A stretch of DNA of 64,000 nucleotides from Advenella mimigardefordensis DPN7 (GTDB lineage Bacteria > Pseudomonadota > Gammaproteobacteria > Burkholderiales > Burkholderiaceae_B). The stretch is from NCBI RefSeq assembly GCF_000521505.1, contig NZ_CP003915.1, positions 4,092,001 through 4,156,000 of the forward strand. The letters run 5' to 3'. Positions 53,246-62,806 of the stretch are shown here, in pieces. Numbering within the stretch: position 1 is the first letter of the stretch; each line of letters begins with the position of its first letter. The notes below the pieces were generated by a model. The model did not search any database. It worked only from the letters and a program-made list of their open reading frames with translations, and had not been told where the DNA came from. The position numbers and the translations under genes were made by a program.

Positions 53246-54148
53246 TCAAAACCGCCTGCCCTGCGGTTCAAACCATTCCACCAGGGCATTCACAAACGCC
53301 CGGGTTCGGGCAGACAAATTCTGTCGGGTGGGGTATACCGCCATGACATTGGCGGGTGGCAGTTCCCATTCCGGGAGCACCACTCGCAAACGCCCCGATT
53401 CCAGATAGGGTTTTGCATCCCATTCAGATCGCATCAGAATACCGTGCCCATCCAGCGCCCATGCCAGCGCCGACTCACCATCGTTGGTGCTCAGCGGCCC
53501 GCGCACCTTGATGGTCTCGCTGCGCGTGCCCATGGTCAGGCGCCAGGTGCCGAAAGTCTCATCATTCTCCCTGATGACAATGCAGCGATGCGTGCGCAAC
53601 GCCGATGGATGCGCCGGCATTCCTGCATGCTCAAGATACTTTGGTGAAGCGCAAAGGATCCGGCGATTCAGGGCAATGGTTCTTGCCGTCAGGCTGGAGT
53701 CCCGCTGCTCGCCAAAGCAGATCGCCACATCGAAACCGTCCTGGAGCAGATTCACCGGACGGTCACTCAATTGCATTTGTATTTCAACTTCGGGGTTATC
53801 CCGCTGGAACTGCGAGACCAGGGGCACAATATAACGTCGTCCAAAACCCAGCGTGGCATGAACCCGTAGCAGGCCGCGCGGTGCAGCGCGGCTACCCGCC
53901 AGGGCCTGCTCCAGCATTTTCAGTTCATTGAGCAAATGGTTACCCTGAGCAAGATAGGACTCCCCCTCTGCGGTAAAACTGATCCGCCGCGTGGTGCGGT
54001 TCATCAGCCGAACACCCAGGCGCTGCTCCAGCGCGGCAAGACGCTTACTTACCGTAGATGGCGTCACACCAATCTCCTGGGCTGCACGCGCCAGCGTCGC
54101 ATGCCTGGCCAGCAAAACGAAAAATCCAAGATCAGAATAGGAATCCAT
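53246..54148 (-). CDS. LysR-family regulator, divergent from Bug/LeuCD-like operon
   Basis: A 300-residue LysR regulator from the ATG at 54148 (an upstream TTG at 54178 is less likely). The helix-turn-helix is in DLGFFVLLARHATLARAAQEIGVTPSTVSKRLAALEQRLGVRLMNRTTRRI. The effector domain begins PRGLLRVHATLGFGRRYIVPLV. It is divergent from the Bug protein and LeuC/LeuD-like genes at 54330-57393 and is their likely regulator. The inducer is expected to be the transported or hydrated acid. Confidence 0.9.
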   Translation of the reverse strand: MDSYSDLGFFVLLARHATLARAAQEIGVTPSTVSKRLAALEQRLGVRLMNRTTRRISFTAEGESYLAQGNHLLNELKMLEQALAGSRAAPRGLLRVHATLGFGRRYIVPLVSQFQRDNPEVEIQMQLSDRPVNLLQDGFDVAICFGEQRDSSLTARTIALNRRILCASPKYLEHAGMPAHPSALRTHRCIVIRENDETFGTWRLTMGTRSETIKVRGPLSTNDGESALAWALDGHGILMRSEWDAKPYLESGRLRVVLPEWELPPANVMAVYPTRQNLSARTRAFVNALVEWFEPQGRRF

Positions 54149-54329
54149 GTAGTGACCGTACTCAGGTATCGATTTCAATTGAAATTCATGACCTGATTAT
54201 ATCTCCACAGGAAATAATAAATTGAATTGACTGACATTATGTCTGCAATAAAGCAAATTAGAATAGGGCTGCGGGTCAACTAACCGTGATGCGACACGAC
54301 CACACAAAATAATTTTTCGGAGACAAACA

Positions 54330-55301
54330 ATGCGCAGGATTACTCATTTACGCCGTTTTCTGCTCAGCATGGCCTTTGTTTTGCCTACAGCCTGTCTGGC
54401 CCAGTCCTTTCCGGAACGACCGGTCAAGCTGATCGTTCCGTATGCACCCGGCGGTAGCGCAGATATCGCTGCCCGCCTGATTACCGATGACTGGGCCAAA
54501 GCCCTTGGGCAACCACTGGTGATTGAGAACAAGGCCGGGGCCGGTGGCAATATCGGCGTTGACCTGGTCAGTAAGGCCAAACCCGACGGCTACACCATTG
54601 GCTTACAGACCGTATCGCTGGCGATCAACCCCGCGCTCTATCCGCGCATGCCGTACGACACACTTGCCGATCTGGATCCAATTGGCATGGTTGCTACGTC
54701 CCAGCACGTCCTGGTTGTGAACAATCAACTATCGGCCCATAGCGTGAAGGACCTGATCCGCGATGCCAAAGCAACACCCGGCACACTGCAATACGGGTCC
54801 GCCGGTACAGGCAGTACGTTTCACATGGCCGCTGAACTGTTCAAATCAGTCTCGCAAACCGATATTACCCATGTCCCCTACCGGGGCGGTGGTCCGGCTT
54901 TACTGGACACGATCGGCGGGCATGTGCAATTGAGCTTCCCTGTATTGTCAGCAGCGCTGCCGCAAGTTCAGGGCGGCCAATTGCGACCACTCGGTGTAAC
55001 CGGTCCTAAACGCTCGCCGCTGATGCCCGATGTTCCCACCATTGCGGAAGCGGGTTTGCCTGATTACAGCTTCGAAACCTGGTTCATGGTATTTGCCCCC
55101 GCCGGCACACCCAAGCCCGTGATTGAAAAACTCAATGCCACGCTCAACGCCACCTTGAACAAACCGGAGCTACGGCAACGCATGACCAGAGAAGCATTTG
55201 ATCCCGCCCCGTCAACCACCGCCGAAGCACGTCAGCTACTGGCCAGCGACATGAAAAAATGGGATTCGCTGATCAAGGCCAGCGGCATCAAAGCCGACTA
55301 A
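54330..55301 (+). CDS. Bug-family periplasmic solute-binding protein (third copy)
   Basis: A 323-residue Bug protein. The signal peptide is cleaved near CLAQS, followed by FPERPVKLIVPYAPGGSADIAAR. Ligand-loop motifs YGSAGTGSTFHMAAELFK and VPYRGGGPALLDTIGGHV are conserved. It is first in an operon with LeuC/LeuD-like hydratase subunits, 26 bases apart. The ligand is therefore probably a C4-C7 di- or tricarboxylate that the hydratase acts on. No TctA/TctB partner is nearby. Confidence 0.92.
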   Translation: MRRITHLRRFLLSMAFVLPTACLAQSFPERPVKLIVPYAPGGSADIAARLITDDWAKALGQPLVIENKAGAGGNIGVDLVSKAKPDGYTIGLQTVSLAINPALYPRMPYDTLADLDPIGMVATSQHVLVVNNQLSAHSVKDLIRDAKATPGTLQYGSAGTGSTFHMAAELFKSVSQTDITHVPYRGGGPALLDTIGGHVQLSFPVLSAALPQVQGGQLRPLGVTGPKRSPLMPDVPTIAEAGLPDYSFETWFMVFAPAGTPKPVIEKLNATLNATLNKPELRQRMTREAFDPAPSTTAEARQLLASDMKKWDSLIKASGIKAD

Positions 55302-55327
55302 ACCCTCTCTATGTCCGATGAAATAAT

Positions 55328-56755
55328 ATGACTGCAAAAACCCTCTACCAAAAACTGCTTGCCTCGCATACCGTCGCCACACTGGACGAGCAGAATATTC
55401 TGCTGTATACCGATCTGCATCTGATGAATGAGTACACCAGCCCGCAAGCCTTTGCGGGCTTAAACGACAAAGGCCTGCCCGTGCCTTTGCCCGGGCAGAA
55501 TGTGGCAGTCGTCAGTCATATTATCCCCACTCACGCGGTCAGGAACCGGATCATTGCCGATCCTGCCTCAGCCCTGCAGGCCAGCAACCTCAAACGCAAT
55601 TGTGATATGCACGGCATTCCGCTGTTTGATACCAATGATCCATTGCAGGGAATCGAACATGTAGTCAGTCCTGAACATGGCATGATCCGTCCGGGTATGG
55701 TTGTGATTTGCGGCGATAGCCACACCACCACATACGGAGCGCTGGGCGCGTTGGGTTTTGGCATTGGCACGTCTGAAGTGGAACATGTGCTTGCGACGCA
55801 AACGCTGGTGTATCGTCTGGCCGGAAATATGCGAATAGAGGTTCAGGGTACATTGCCCGTTGGCTGTACGGCCAAGGATCTCATTTTGAAAATCATCCGT
55901 CATATCGGTGCTCAGGGCGCCCGGGGATACGTGATTGAGTTTTGCGGCTCGGCCATCAGCGCGCTGTCCATTGAGTCCCGCTTCACACTCTGCAATATGG
56001 CTGTTGAAGCGGGGGCACGCGGCGCCCTGATCGCCCCCGACCAGCTCGCCATTGATTATGTACTCGCGCGAGCTACCGATATTACAAGCGACATGCGTGA
56101 ACACGCCCTGGCGCACTGGGCAACGTTGTTCAGTGATGATGACGCGGTATTTGACGTCACCCATCGCTTTGACGCCAGCGAAGTCGCACCCTACGTCACC
56201 TGGGGGATCAGCCCCGATCAGGCTATTTCCATAGAAGAACGCATCCCTGCGGACGAGCCGGAGCAGGCTGGAACGGGAACCCGTTCCTACACTGCACAGG
56301 CGCTTGACTATACCGGTCTGACACCTGGCGCATCGCTGGCAGGCACACCCATTCAACATGTCTTTATCGGCTCCTGTACCAACGCGCGCATTGAAGATCT
56401 GCGTGAAGTCGCGCAGATTGTAAGAAAACATCGAGTAGCGCCGGGTGTGCGCGCCATGGTGGTCCCCGGTTCCGGCGCCGTCCGGCAACAGGCAGAGGCA
56501 GAAGGTATTGCGCAGATACTGATTGATGCCGGCTTCGAATGGCGTCAACCCGGTTGTTCCATGTGTCTGGCCATGAACGATGATGTCCTTGGTTTCGGCC
56601 AGCGCTGCGCCTCCACCACCAATCGCAATTTCGAAGGCCGGCAGGGCCGCGGTGCCATCACGCATCTGATGAGCCCGGCCATGGCCGCTGCCGCTGCCAT
56701 CACAGGCGTCATTACCGATGTACGCAAGCTGAAATCAACCGGAGAATCTTTATGA
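55328..56755 (+). CDS. Aconitase-superfamily hydro-lyase large subunit (LeuC-like)
   Basis: A 475-residue LeuC-type subunit that carries a [4Fe-4S] cluster. Cluster cysteines are seen in IGSCTNARIEDLREVA and in the RQPGCSMCLAMN motif (C-x-x-C). VICGDSHTTTYGALGALGFGIGTSEVEHVLATQ is the family central motif. It pairs with the following LeuD-like gene, overlapping it by four bases. Besides 3-isopropylmalate, such pairs hydrate maleate, citraconate or related acids; the Bug/LysR context points to a catabolic rather than a leucine role. Confidence 0.88.
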   Translation: MTAKTLYQKLLASHTVATLDEQNILLYTDLHLMNEYTSPQAFAGLNDKGLPVPLPGQNVAVVSHIIPTHAVRNRIIADPASALQASNLKRNCDMHGIPLFDTNDPLQGIEHVVSPEHGMIRPGMVVICGDSHTTTYGALGALGFGIGTSEVEHVLATQTLVYRLAGNMRIEVQGTLPVGCTAKDLILKIIRHIGAQGARGYVIEFCGSAISALSIESRFTLCNMAVEAGARGALIAPDQLAIDYVLARATDITSDMREHALAHWATLFSDDDAVFDVTHRFDASEVAPYVTWGISPDQAISIEERIPADEPEQAGTGTRSYTAQALDYTGLTPGASLAGTPIQHVFIGSCTNARIEDLREVAQIVRKHRVAPGVRAMVVPGSGAVRQQAEAEGIAQILIDAGFEWRQPGCSMCLAMNDDVLGFGQRCASTTNRNFEGRQGRGAITHLMSPAMAAAAAITGVITDVRKLKSTGESL

Positions 56756-57393
56756 CTAAGCAACATGTCATCGCGGGCATCGCAGCCCCCATCCCTCAGC
56801 CCAATCTTGATACCGATCAAATAATGCCAAAACAGTTTTTGCGCGGTATAGACAAAAAGGGACTGGATAAGGGCCTGCTGTACGACATGCGATTTGACCG
56901 GCAGGGTCGGCCTGTTGAGGATTTCGTCCTGAACCGCAAAGGATACGCCCATGCCAGTATCCTGGTGGGCGGCGCCAACTTCGGCTGTGGCTCAAGCCGC
57001 GAGCATGCCGTATGGGGGCTTAGCCAGTTTGGCATACAAGCGGTTATCGCGTCCAGCTTTGCCGAAATTTTTTACTCCAATGCCATGAATAACCGTCTGT
57101 TACTGGTTGTTCTGAGCGAAGACGAGGTAAAGCGCATCCTTGCAGACGTCGCGACGCCACAAACCGCGCATGTGGCAATCGATCTGGTCAATATGACGGT
57201 TCAAAGTCATCGCACCCGCGCCCGCTTCACGCTGCATGAACGCCATCGCCGCATGTTTCTGGATAATCTGGATCTTGTCGATGCAACACTCACGCTGAAA
57301 CCGCAAATTGACGATTTCGTGACCCAATATCAGCAGCGATATCCATGGCAAACCAACGTGGCAGACAAGACGGTCGCACGCTTAAGAGGCTGA
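56752..57393 (+). CDS. Aconitase-superfamily hydro-lyase small subunit (LeuD-like)
   Basis: A 213-residue LeuD-type small subunit that closes over the active site of the large subunit. PNLDTDQIMPKQFLRGIDKKGLDKGLLYD and GGANFGCGSSREHAVWGLSQFGIQAVIASSFAEIFYSNAMNNRLL are diagnostic. It is translationally coupled to the large-subunit gene. A hairpin follows its stop. The length is in the usual range. Confidence 0.9.
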   Translation: MTKQHVIAGIAAPIPQPNLDTDQIMPKQFLRGIDKKGLDKGLLYDMRFDRQGRPVEDFVLNRKGYAHASILVGGANFGCGSSREHAVWGLSQFGIQAVIASSFAEIFYSNAMNNRLLLVVLSEDEVKRILADVATPQTAHVAIDLVNMTVQSHRTRARFTLHERHRRMFLDNLDLVDATLTLKPQIDDFVTQYQQRYPWQTNVADKTVARLRG

Positions 57394-57406
57394 GCCGATC
57401 GGCTTG

Positions 57407-57432
57407 CCGGGAAATGCGCAAGGCTTTCCCGG
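57407..57432 (+). terminator. Possible terminator hairpin after the LeuD-like gene
   Basis: A perfect 8-bp stem, CCGGGAAA with TTTCCCGG around a 10-base loop, begins 13 bases after the stop. A short T run does not follow directly, so it is either a weak intrinsic terminator or a 3' stabilising hairpin. Confidence 0.45.
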
Positions 57433-57618
57433 TGAGCGCAGTTGTTTCCCCACCGTACCGATCGCTATCTGATGAGCACAGGAATGTCACACGAAAAATC
57501 TGTAGCGCAAATCAAGATATAGATCAAAACGTGATTTGCGCAGATGCCTTAAAATTCAAACTGATTAAAACCGACATCACACCGAGTGGTGGCTATACAA
57601 CGCATCAAAGGCCTTGTC

Positions 57619-58125
57619 GTGAATACATACCCAACCAAAGAATCATTTAAAGATGAGCTAACCAAACGCGCTCAGTTATTTATTTCCGAGTTTGAAGATA
57701 TTGCAGAATCCCAAAGAGATCTGATAAAACCGGGCGTAGATCGCAGCCCTGCACAGATGCTTGCCTATCAGATCGGATGGATGGATTTATTGCTCGACTG
57801 GGAACACGATGAACAAAGCGGCAAAACGGTGACCACGCCCGCCGCGGGTTTCCAGTGGAACCAGCTTGGCGGTCTGTATGCATCGTTCTATCAAAAATGG
57901 CGCGGTTTCTCTCTTGAGCAGTTACAGGTCGAATTCGCGAATCGTCTCATTGGAATTATCTGTCTTGTCGATTCATTTTCGGATGAGGATTTCTTCGAAT
58001 CCGGCCGCCGCCAGTGGGCATCGTCTACCCCTGCCGCCTGGCCGGTCTACAAATGGCTGCATATCAACACCGTCGCGCCGCTCACAACCTTTCGCACGAA
58101 AATCCGCAAGTGGAAACGCGGGTAG
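57619..58125 (+). CDS. ClbS/DfsB-family four-helix bundle protein
   Basis: A protein of about 168 residues from the GTG at 57619 with AAAGG seven bases upstream (an in-frame GTG at 57586 is less likely). The pattern PTKESFKDELTKRAQLFISEF, AYQIGWMDLLLDWEHDEQSGK, GFQWNQLGGLYASFYQKW and the ending APLTTFRTKIRKWKR is that of ClbS-like proteins. ClbS hydrolyses the cyclopropane warhead of colibactin. Most homologues are in strains without colibactin genes and have unknown roles. It stands alone between the LeuD-like gene and a phosphodiesterase gene. Confidence 0.85.
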   Translation: MNTYPTKESFKDELTKRAQLFISEFEDIAESQRDLIKPGVDRSPAQMLAYQIGWMDLLLDWEHDEQSGKTVTTPAAGFQWNQLGGLYASFYQKWRGFSLEQLQVEFANRLIGIICLVDSFSDEDFFESGRRQWASSTPAAWPVYKWLHINTVAPLTTFRTKIRKWKRG

Positions 58126-58139
58126 CCGGACGCAGACGC

Positions 58140-58979
58140 TTAATCAATCAACGCCCCATTCTCATGAAAAGGATACGGCCCCTCAAACTGCCCGGAGGGC
58201 GCCAGGTGAGAGACCAGTCTGGTATTGACTTCATCCCAGGCATGCACCCGGAAACCGGGCGGCTCCAGCATCCATGATGATTCGGCGTTTACATCCAGAT
58301 CCAGCGTTACCTGATGGGCTGGCGCTGGCGCAGTAGATGCGATGGTTCCACCAAAACGAACGTCGATCACCCTGTGCAGATGCCCGCAAATAATGCGTTC
58401 AATATTGCTGTATTGCGAAACAATCTCCCTGAGCTCTTCTGTTCCCGCCTGCAATCCAATTTTGTCCATATGTCCGATCAGGGTCCTGAATGGGGGATGA
58501 TGCATCGCAATAATCACCGGCCGGCCATCGCTGGCCGCCAGCATCTCACGCAACCATTGCAATCGCGAGGCACACAGCTGCCCGCCACTTTGCCCGGGAA
58601 TCATGGTATCCAGCGCAATCAGCCGCAATGGCCCGATATCCACCGCATACTGGATGAACTCACCCGACTCCATATAGCTATGTTCGGGGAAGGCGGCGCG
58701 CAGGTTTGCCCTGTCGTCGTGATTCCCCGGCAGAAGATAGAGCGGCATATCCAGCGGCGCCAGCAATTGACGCAGATGTGCGTATTCGGCAGGTCGGCCA
58801 AAATCGGTCAGATCGCCGGTTAGTACGACCGCGTCCGGCTTCTGACGCAGCCTGAGCAGCGATTCGACGCAAGTACGTAAATAAGGTGCAGTATCCAGAC
58901 GGCCATAAGCCAGCTTGTTGGGTTCCCGAATATGCAGATCGGTGATTTGTGCAAGAATAGTCATGATGTCAGTTGTCAT
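58140..58979 (-). CDS. Metallophosphoesterase, phosphodiesterase of the CpdA/GpdQ type
   Basis: A 279-residue two-metal phosphodiesterase. Motifs in order are QITDLHIR (DxH), VLTGDLTDFG (GDxxD), LLPGNHDD (GNHD), IIAMHHPPF and CGHLHR (GHxH). The start is the ATG at 58979 (or 58964). The gene overlaps the 3' end of the ABC ATPase gene by 11 bases, placing it last in the LacI-led operon. Related enzymes hydrolyse cyclic AMP or glycerophosphodiesters; here a diester imported by the ABC system is the likely target. Confidence 0.87.
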   Translation of the reverse strand: MTTDIMTILAQITDLHIREPNKLAYGRLDTAPYLRTCVESLLRLRQKPDAVVLTGDLTDFGRPAEYAHLRQLLAPLDMPLYLLPGNHDDRANLRAAFPEHSYMESGEFIQYAVDIGPLRLIALDTMIPGQSGGQLCASRLQWLREMLAASDGRPVIIAMHHPPFRTLIGHMDKIGLQAGTEELREIVSQYSNIERIICGHLHRVIDVRFGGTIASTAPAPAHQVTLDLDVNAESSWMLEPPGFRVHAWDEVNTRLVSHLAPSGQFEGPYPFHENGALID

Positions 58980-60027
58980 AAGCAGGAAGGAAGCGCGCCG
59001 TGTCGATATGCAGCCCGATCACTTCGCCTTCGCGAAAAAGGGTATCACCAGGCTGCTCTGCCATCAGAAGCTGCTGATCTGGCGTTCTCAATTGAAACTG
59101 CACGCGGTCTCCCAGGAAAATACGACGTTCTACCGTGGCCCGCGGGTATCCCTGGACGACAGGGCCAATACCAATATCTTCGGGTCGCAGCAGAATGGCT
59201 GGCTGCGATCTCAGATGTTCCGGACACGCAAGCACGGCATTATCGCCAAATGAAATAACGCCATCTGTCATGGCTTTATCATCACGCTCCACGCGGTTCA
59301 CGCGTCCCAGGAACTGCGCCACAAAAGGATGCGCCGGCTTTCTGTACAAAGACTCGCCATCGCCTACCTGTACAATCTGGCCGGCACTCATGATCGCCAG
59401 CCGATCGGCAATCGCCAGGGCCTCGTGCTGGTCATGCGTCACATGCACGGTGGTAATGCCCAGCCGATGCAGCAACTGTGCCAGCTCGTCGCGCAACGCT
59501 TCTTTCAGCTTGGCATCGAGCGCCGCCATCGGCTCGTCCAATAGCAACACACGCGGCTTGACGGCAACGGCACGCGCCAGCGCAACGCGTTGCCGCTGAC
59601 CACCCGACAATTCTGCCGGTCGTTTTTTTTCCATGCCATTGAGCCGGACCAGATCGACCAGTTCAGCAACGATTTGCTTCTGCTCCTGATCCGGTACGCC
59701 GCGCACCTTCAGCCCATAGGCAATATTCGCCTGTACTGTCATCTGCGGAAAAAGCGCATAACTCTGGAATACCATGCCGATCCCCCGCTTTTCCACCGAT
59801 AGATGCGTCACATCCTGGTCTGCAAATAAAATCTGACTGCCTGGATCAGCACTCTCCAGCCCTGCCAACAAACGCAATAAGGTCGTTTTGCCGCAACCAG
59901 AGGGGCCAAGCAGCGCAATGACTTCACCCGGCTCGATGGTCAGACTGACCGGCTGCAGACCGCGCGTGCCGTCGGGATAGGTCTTGGCGCAATTAATAAT
60001 ATTGATGCGTGTTTTTTCAATGTTCAT
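58969..60027 (-). CDS. ABC transporter ATP-binding protein (phosphonate/spermidine/iron type)
   Basis: A 352-residue ATPase. Walker A is LLGPSGCGKTTLLRL, the signature LSGGQRQRVALARAV and Walker B VLLLDEPMAALD. A C-terminal TOBE domain is seen (AILLRPEDIGIGPV and FLGDRVQFQLRTPDQQ). The family includes PotA, FbpC and 2-aminoethylphosphonate (PhnT) ATPases. It follows two permease genes and precedes the phosphodiesterase in the same operon. Confidence 0.92.
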   Translation of the reverse strand: MNIEKTRINIINCAKTYPDGTRGLQPVSLTIEPGEVIALLGPSGCGKTTLLRLLAGLESADPGSQILFADQDVTHLSVEKRGIGMVFQSYALFPQMTVQANIAYGLKVRGVPDQEQKQIVAELVDLVRLNGMEKKRPAELSGGQRQRVALARAVAVKPRVLLLDEPMAALDAKLKEALRDELAQLLHRLGITTVHVTHDQHEALAIADRLAIMSAGQIVQVGDGESLYRKPAHPFVAQFLGRVNRVERDDKAMTDGVISFGDNAVLACPEHLRSQPAILLRPEDIGIGPVVQGYPRATVERRIFLGDRVQFQLRTPDQQLLMAEQPGDTLFREGEVIGLHIDTARFLPAYDN

Positions 60028-60039
60028 GATAAGTATAAT

Positions 60040-60840
60040 TCAGTTGCCATAGTGTTTCTGTACCCGGCTGGCAAGTCCCTGCAGCAACCAGAGAATGGGC
60101 AAAATGACCAGAATAAAAACCAGTGTGTAAGCGGAACCCACTTCAATACGCATGGACGCGTAGCTATCGGCCAGCCCCACCGGCAACGTTCGGGTCATGG
60201 GCGTATGCAGCATCCATGTAAGATTGAACTCACCAATGGAAAGCGTAAAGACCATCAGCATGCCTGCCAGAATGGCCGGAAACACAGCCGGTACAAGCAC
60301 ACCCAGAAAACGCTGAAAAAACGACGCACCCAGCGTTCTCGCCGCCTCTTCAATCGCCAGCAGGTCCGGCCGCTGAAAAGCAGATGAGACCGTGCGCACC
60401 ATGAAAGGCAGCGTAAAAAGAATATGCCCGATCAGAATAAAGCCGAAACTTTGTCGCAGCAGATTGATTTCACCGTAGGCGAGAATCAGCGCCAGCGCCG
60501 TGGCCAGTCCCGGCACCGCAACCGGCAGGGTCAGTACTTCTTCAAAAGCACGGGCAAAACGCGAACGACTGCGCGCCAGGGCATAGGCACAGGGCACACC
60601 AAGCAGTAATGTGCAGATGACGCATACCAGCGCCAATATCACAGATGCGCTTACAGTAGACCCATACACAGACCATACTTCTTCGATCCAGCGCAGGGTC
60701 AGACCGCTTTTGAGCCCTGTTCGATAGTTATTCACCAGGCCTGCCATCACCGAGATGATGACCGGAATGAACATGAACAGACACACCACCAGGGTGATAA
60801 AAAACAATAAAGGGGCGGATTTCTGAGGTTGAGTCGTCAT
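60040..60840 (-). CDS. ABC transporter permease (second permease of the operon)
   Basis: A 266-residue inner-membrane permease with about six hydrophobic segments. The central SLALSA-like coupling region EEAARTLGASFFQRFLGVLVPAVFPAILAGM carries the EAA motif. A GGAGTGTC ribosome site precedes the ATG. It resembles PhnV/PotC-type permeases and pairs with the next gene upstream in the operon to form the channel. Confidence 0.88.
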   Translation of the reverse strand: MTTQPQKSAPLLFFITLVVCLFMFIPVIISVMAGLVNNYRTGLKSGLTLRWIEEVWSVYGSTVSASVILALVCVICTLLLGVPCAYALARSRSRFARAFEEVLTLPVAVPGLATALALILAYGEINLLRQSFGFILIGHILFTLPFMVRTVSSAFQRPDLLAIEEAARTLGASFFQRFLGVLVPAVFPAILAGMLMVFTLSIGEFNLTWMLHTPMTRTLPVGLADSYASMRIEVGSAYTLVFILVILPILWLLQGLASRVQKHYGN

Positions 60841-60849
60841 GACACACTC

Positions 60850-61677
60850 CTATGCAGCAGCCGAGGACGTACCGGCCATGCGTGCGATGAAGAGCACCGC
60901 CCAGGTCACAATGCCCAGAGCAATCGATAGCGATGCCGCGAGCGCAAAATTGGCGTAATTGGTAAATTCGTTATAGATGGTAATGGGCACCACTTCGAAC
61001 TTACTGGCCAGTGTGAAGGCAGTACCAAACGCGCCCATCGCGGTGGCAAACACGATCGCACCACAGGCCACGGTGGTGGGGGCCAGTTGCGGCAGCCAGA
61101 CATCACGTGTGATTTCCCAGCGCGACGCCCCCAGTACCCGGGCGGCTTCTTCCAGCTGACCATCCATGGCCTCGGCGGCGGCCGTGTAGGATGCAATAGC
61201 GCGCGGCAGCGAGAAATACAGATAGCCAAGAAACAGGCCGACCACACCGTATGCAAAGGTGATACGCCCCATACCCAGCATACTGCCGATATCAGCCAAC
61301 CAGCCCTGTCGGCCACCCAGCAGAATAATAAAGAAACCAATAATGACGCCAGGGAAAGCCAGCGGCGCCGTCAATAAGGAAAGCAGCACCTGGCGACCGG
61401 CAAAACGTCGGCGTGCCAGATAAATGCCCACGGCACCTCCAACCACCAGCGTCACCAGCGTAGTCGCCAGCGACAGCAGCACCGTATTGATCATGCTCCA
61501 CATGTACCGGGAATCGGTCAGGACAAGAAAATAGGTCTGCCAGCCCTTTTCTGCAGGAAGCGCAATCAGGCGCACCACCGGCAGTATCCAGAAGGCAATG
61601 AAAAACACCGTCACCGGAGCCAGGCACACGAGCAGCGTCGAACTGCGACGGCCGGAAGCGGAAAGAGGGGCGGACAT
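60850..61677 (-). CDS. ABC transporter permease (first permease of the operon)
   Basis: A 275-residue inner-membrane permease with an N-terminal membrane segment (LLVCLAPVTVFFIAFWILPVVRL) and five more. The coupling region LEEAARVLGASRWEITRDVWLPQLAPT carries the EAA motif. It is PhnU/PotB-like. It begins 78 bases after the binding-protein gene, the longest gap in the operon. Confidence 0.88.
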   Translation of the reverse strand: MSAPLSASGRRSSTLLVCLAPVTVFFIAFWILPVVRLIALPAEKGWQTYFLVLTDSRYMWSMINTVLLSLATTLVTLVVGGAVGIYLARRRFAGRQVLLSLLTAPLAFPGVIIGFFIILLGGRQGWLADIGSMLGMGRITFAYGVVGLFLGYLYFSLPRAIASYTAAAEAMDGQLEEAARVLGASRWEITRDVWLPQLAPTTVACGAIVFATAMGAFGTAFTLASKFEVVPITIYNEFTNYANFALAASLSIALGIVTWAVLFIARMAGTSSAAA

Positions 61678-61755
61678 ACTTTTTTTCCTGTCTTGTCTAT
61701 TTCACATGTAATCAATAGCCAACAATGCGGCGCTTAAGTTGCTGCGGCACGACCA

Positions 61756-62769
61756 TTAACGTACCTCTTTCATATAACGTTCGGAAAAATCACGCTGCAC
61801 GTCCGCCATTTTTCCGTAATCGATAGTCTTGACACGCGCATAATCCGCAGCCGGCAGAAACTTGGCCTGCACATCGGCGGGCATGGCGCTGGCACGCACC
61901 GGGCGCAGGAATGCGCGTGCCCAGATTGCCTGACCTTCGTCGGACATCACAAAATCCAATGCCTTGCGTGCATTGTCGGCATGCGGCGCATTTGCAACAA
62001 GACTCATCACATAAGGCACGGCAACCGTACCTTCTGCTGGAATCACGAAAGCCACATTGGCGTTGTCCTTATATTTCGCCCGGTAAGCATTGAAGTCATA
62101 ATCCAGCAAAATGCCGATCTCACCAGACAGCAGGCGCGCATAGGAGGTCTGCTTGGGCACAATGGGGTCGTTCGCCTGCAGGGCTTTAAAATAATCAATA
62201 CCAGGCTTGAAATTGTCCAGCGTGCCGCCCAGTGCCACGTTGGCAGCAACGGCGCCAACATAGCCGACAAACGCAGATGATGGATCCAGATAGCCGATCA
62301 AACCCTTATATTCCGGCTTGAGCAGGTCTTTCCAGGAACGTGGTACGGGTTTGCCTTCCAGCGCATCCACGTTAACCATAAAGCCCATGGTGCCACTGTG
62401 CGTTGTGAACCAGTGACCATCCGTGTCTTTTAGATCGGCGGGAATATCTTCCCAGTGCGCCGGCTTATAAGTGCCCAGCACGCCCTCTTTTTGTGCCTGA
62501 ACAGCAAATGAAATACCCAGATAGGTAATGTCTGCCACAGGGTTGGCTTTCTCTGCCACCATCTGGGCCAGCGATTGCCCGGAGTTTTTATTGTCCGGTG
62601 GAATCGTAACGCCGGTCTTGTCCTTGATGGCTTTGAGCTGGGTACCCCAGTCGGCCCACTCTGTAGGGCAGTTATAACAGATGGCGGTTTGTGCAGAGGC
62701 AGAAGCGGCGGCAGCGAGGCCAAGGCTTAGCAGGCCCGCCTGGGCAAAACGTTTCAGAATGCGTGACAT
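61756..62769 (-). CDS. ABC transporter periplasmic binding protein (AfuA/phosphonate type)
   Basis: A 337-residue binding protein from the ATG at 62769. A GGAG site and the signal peptide MSRILKRFAQAGLLSLGLAAAASASA support this; the frame from 62961 would overlap the LacI gene. The mature start QTAICYNCPTEWADWGTQLKAIKDKTGV is characteristic of the subfamily found with phosphodiesterase genes. SAFVGYVGAVAANVALGG and LDFVMSDEGQAIWARAFLRPVR are further family features. The ligand may be a phosphodiester, phosphonate or polyamine. Confidence 0.88.
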   Translation of the reverse strand: MSRILKRFAQAGLLSLGLAAAASASAQTAICYNCPTEWADWGTQLKAIKDKTGVTIPPDNKNSGQSLAQMVAEKANPVADITYLGISFAVQAQKEGVLGTYKPAHWEDIPADLKDTDGHWFTTHSGTMGFMVNVDALEGKPVPRSWKDLLKPEYKGLIGYLDPSSAFVGYVGAVAANVALGGTLDNFKPGIDYFKALQANDPIVPKQTSYARLLSGEIGILLDYDFNAYRAKYKDNANVAFVIPAEGTVAVPYVMSLVANAPHADNARKALDFVMSDEGQAIWARAFLRPVRASAMPADVQAKFLPAADYARVKTIDYGKMADVQRDFSERYMKEVR

Positions 62770-62806
62770 CCTAATCTCCAGAATTAAATAGGCAGTGATA
62801 TATGTT

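Noticed and set aside
55568..56665. 365-residue minus-strand frame opposite the LeuC-like gene
   Set aside because: It is the antisense shadow of a strongly conserved gene, cysteine/arginine-rich with no domain.
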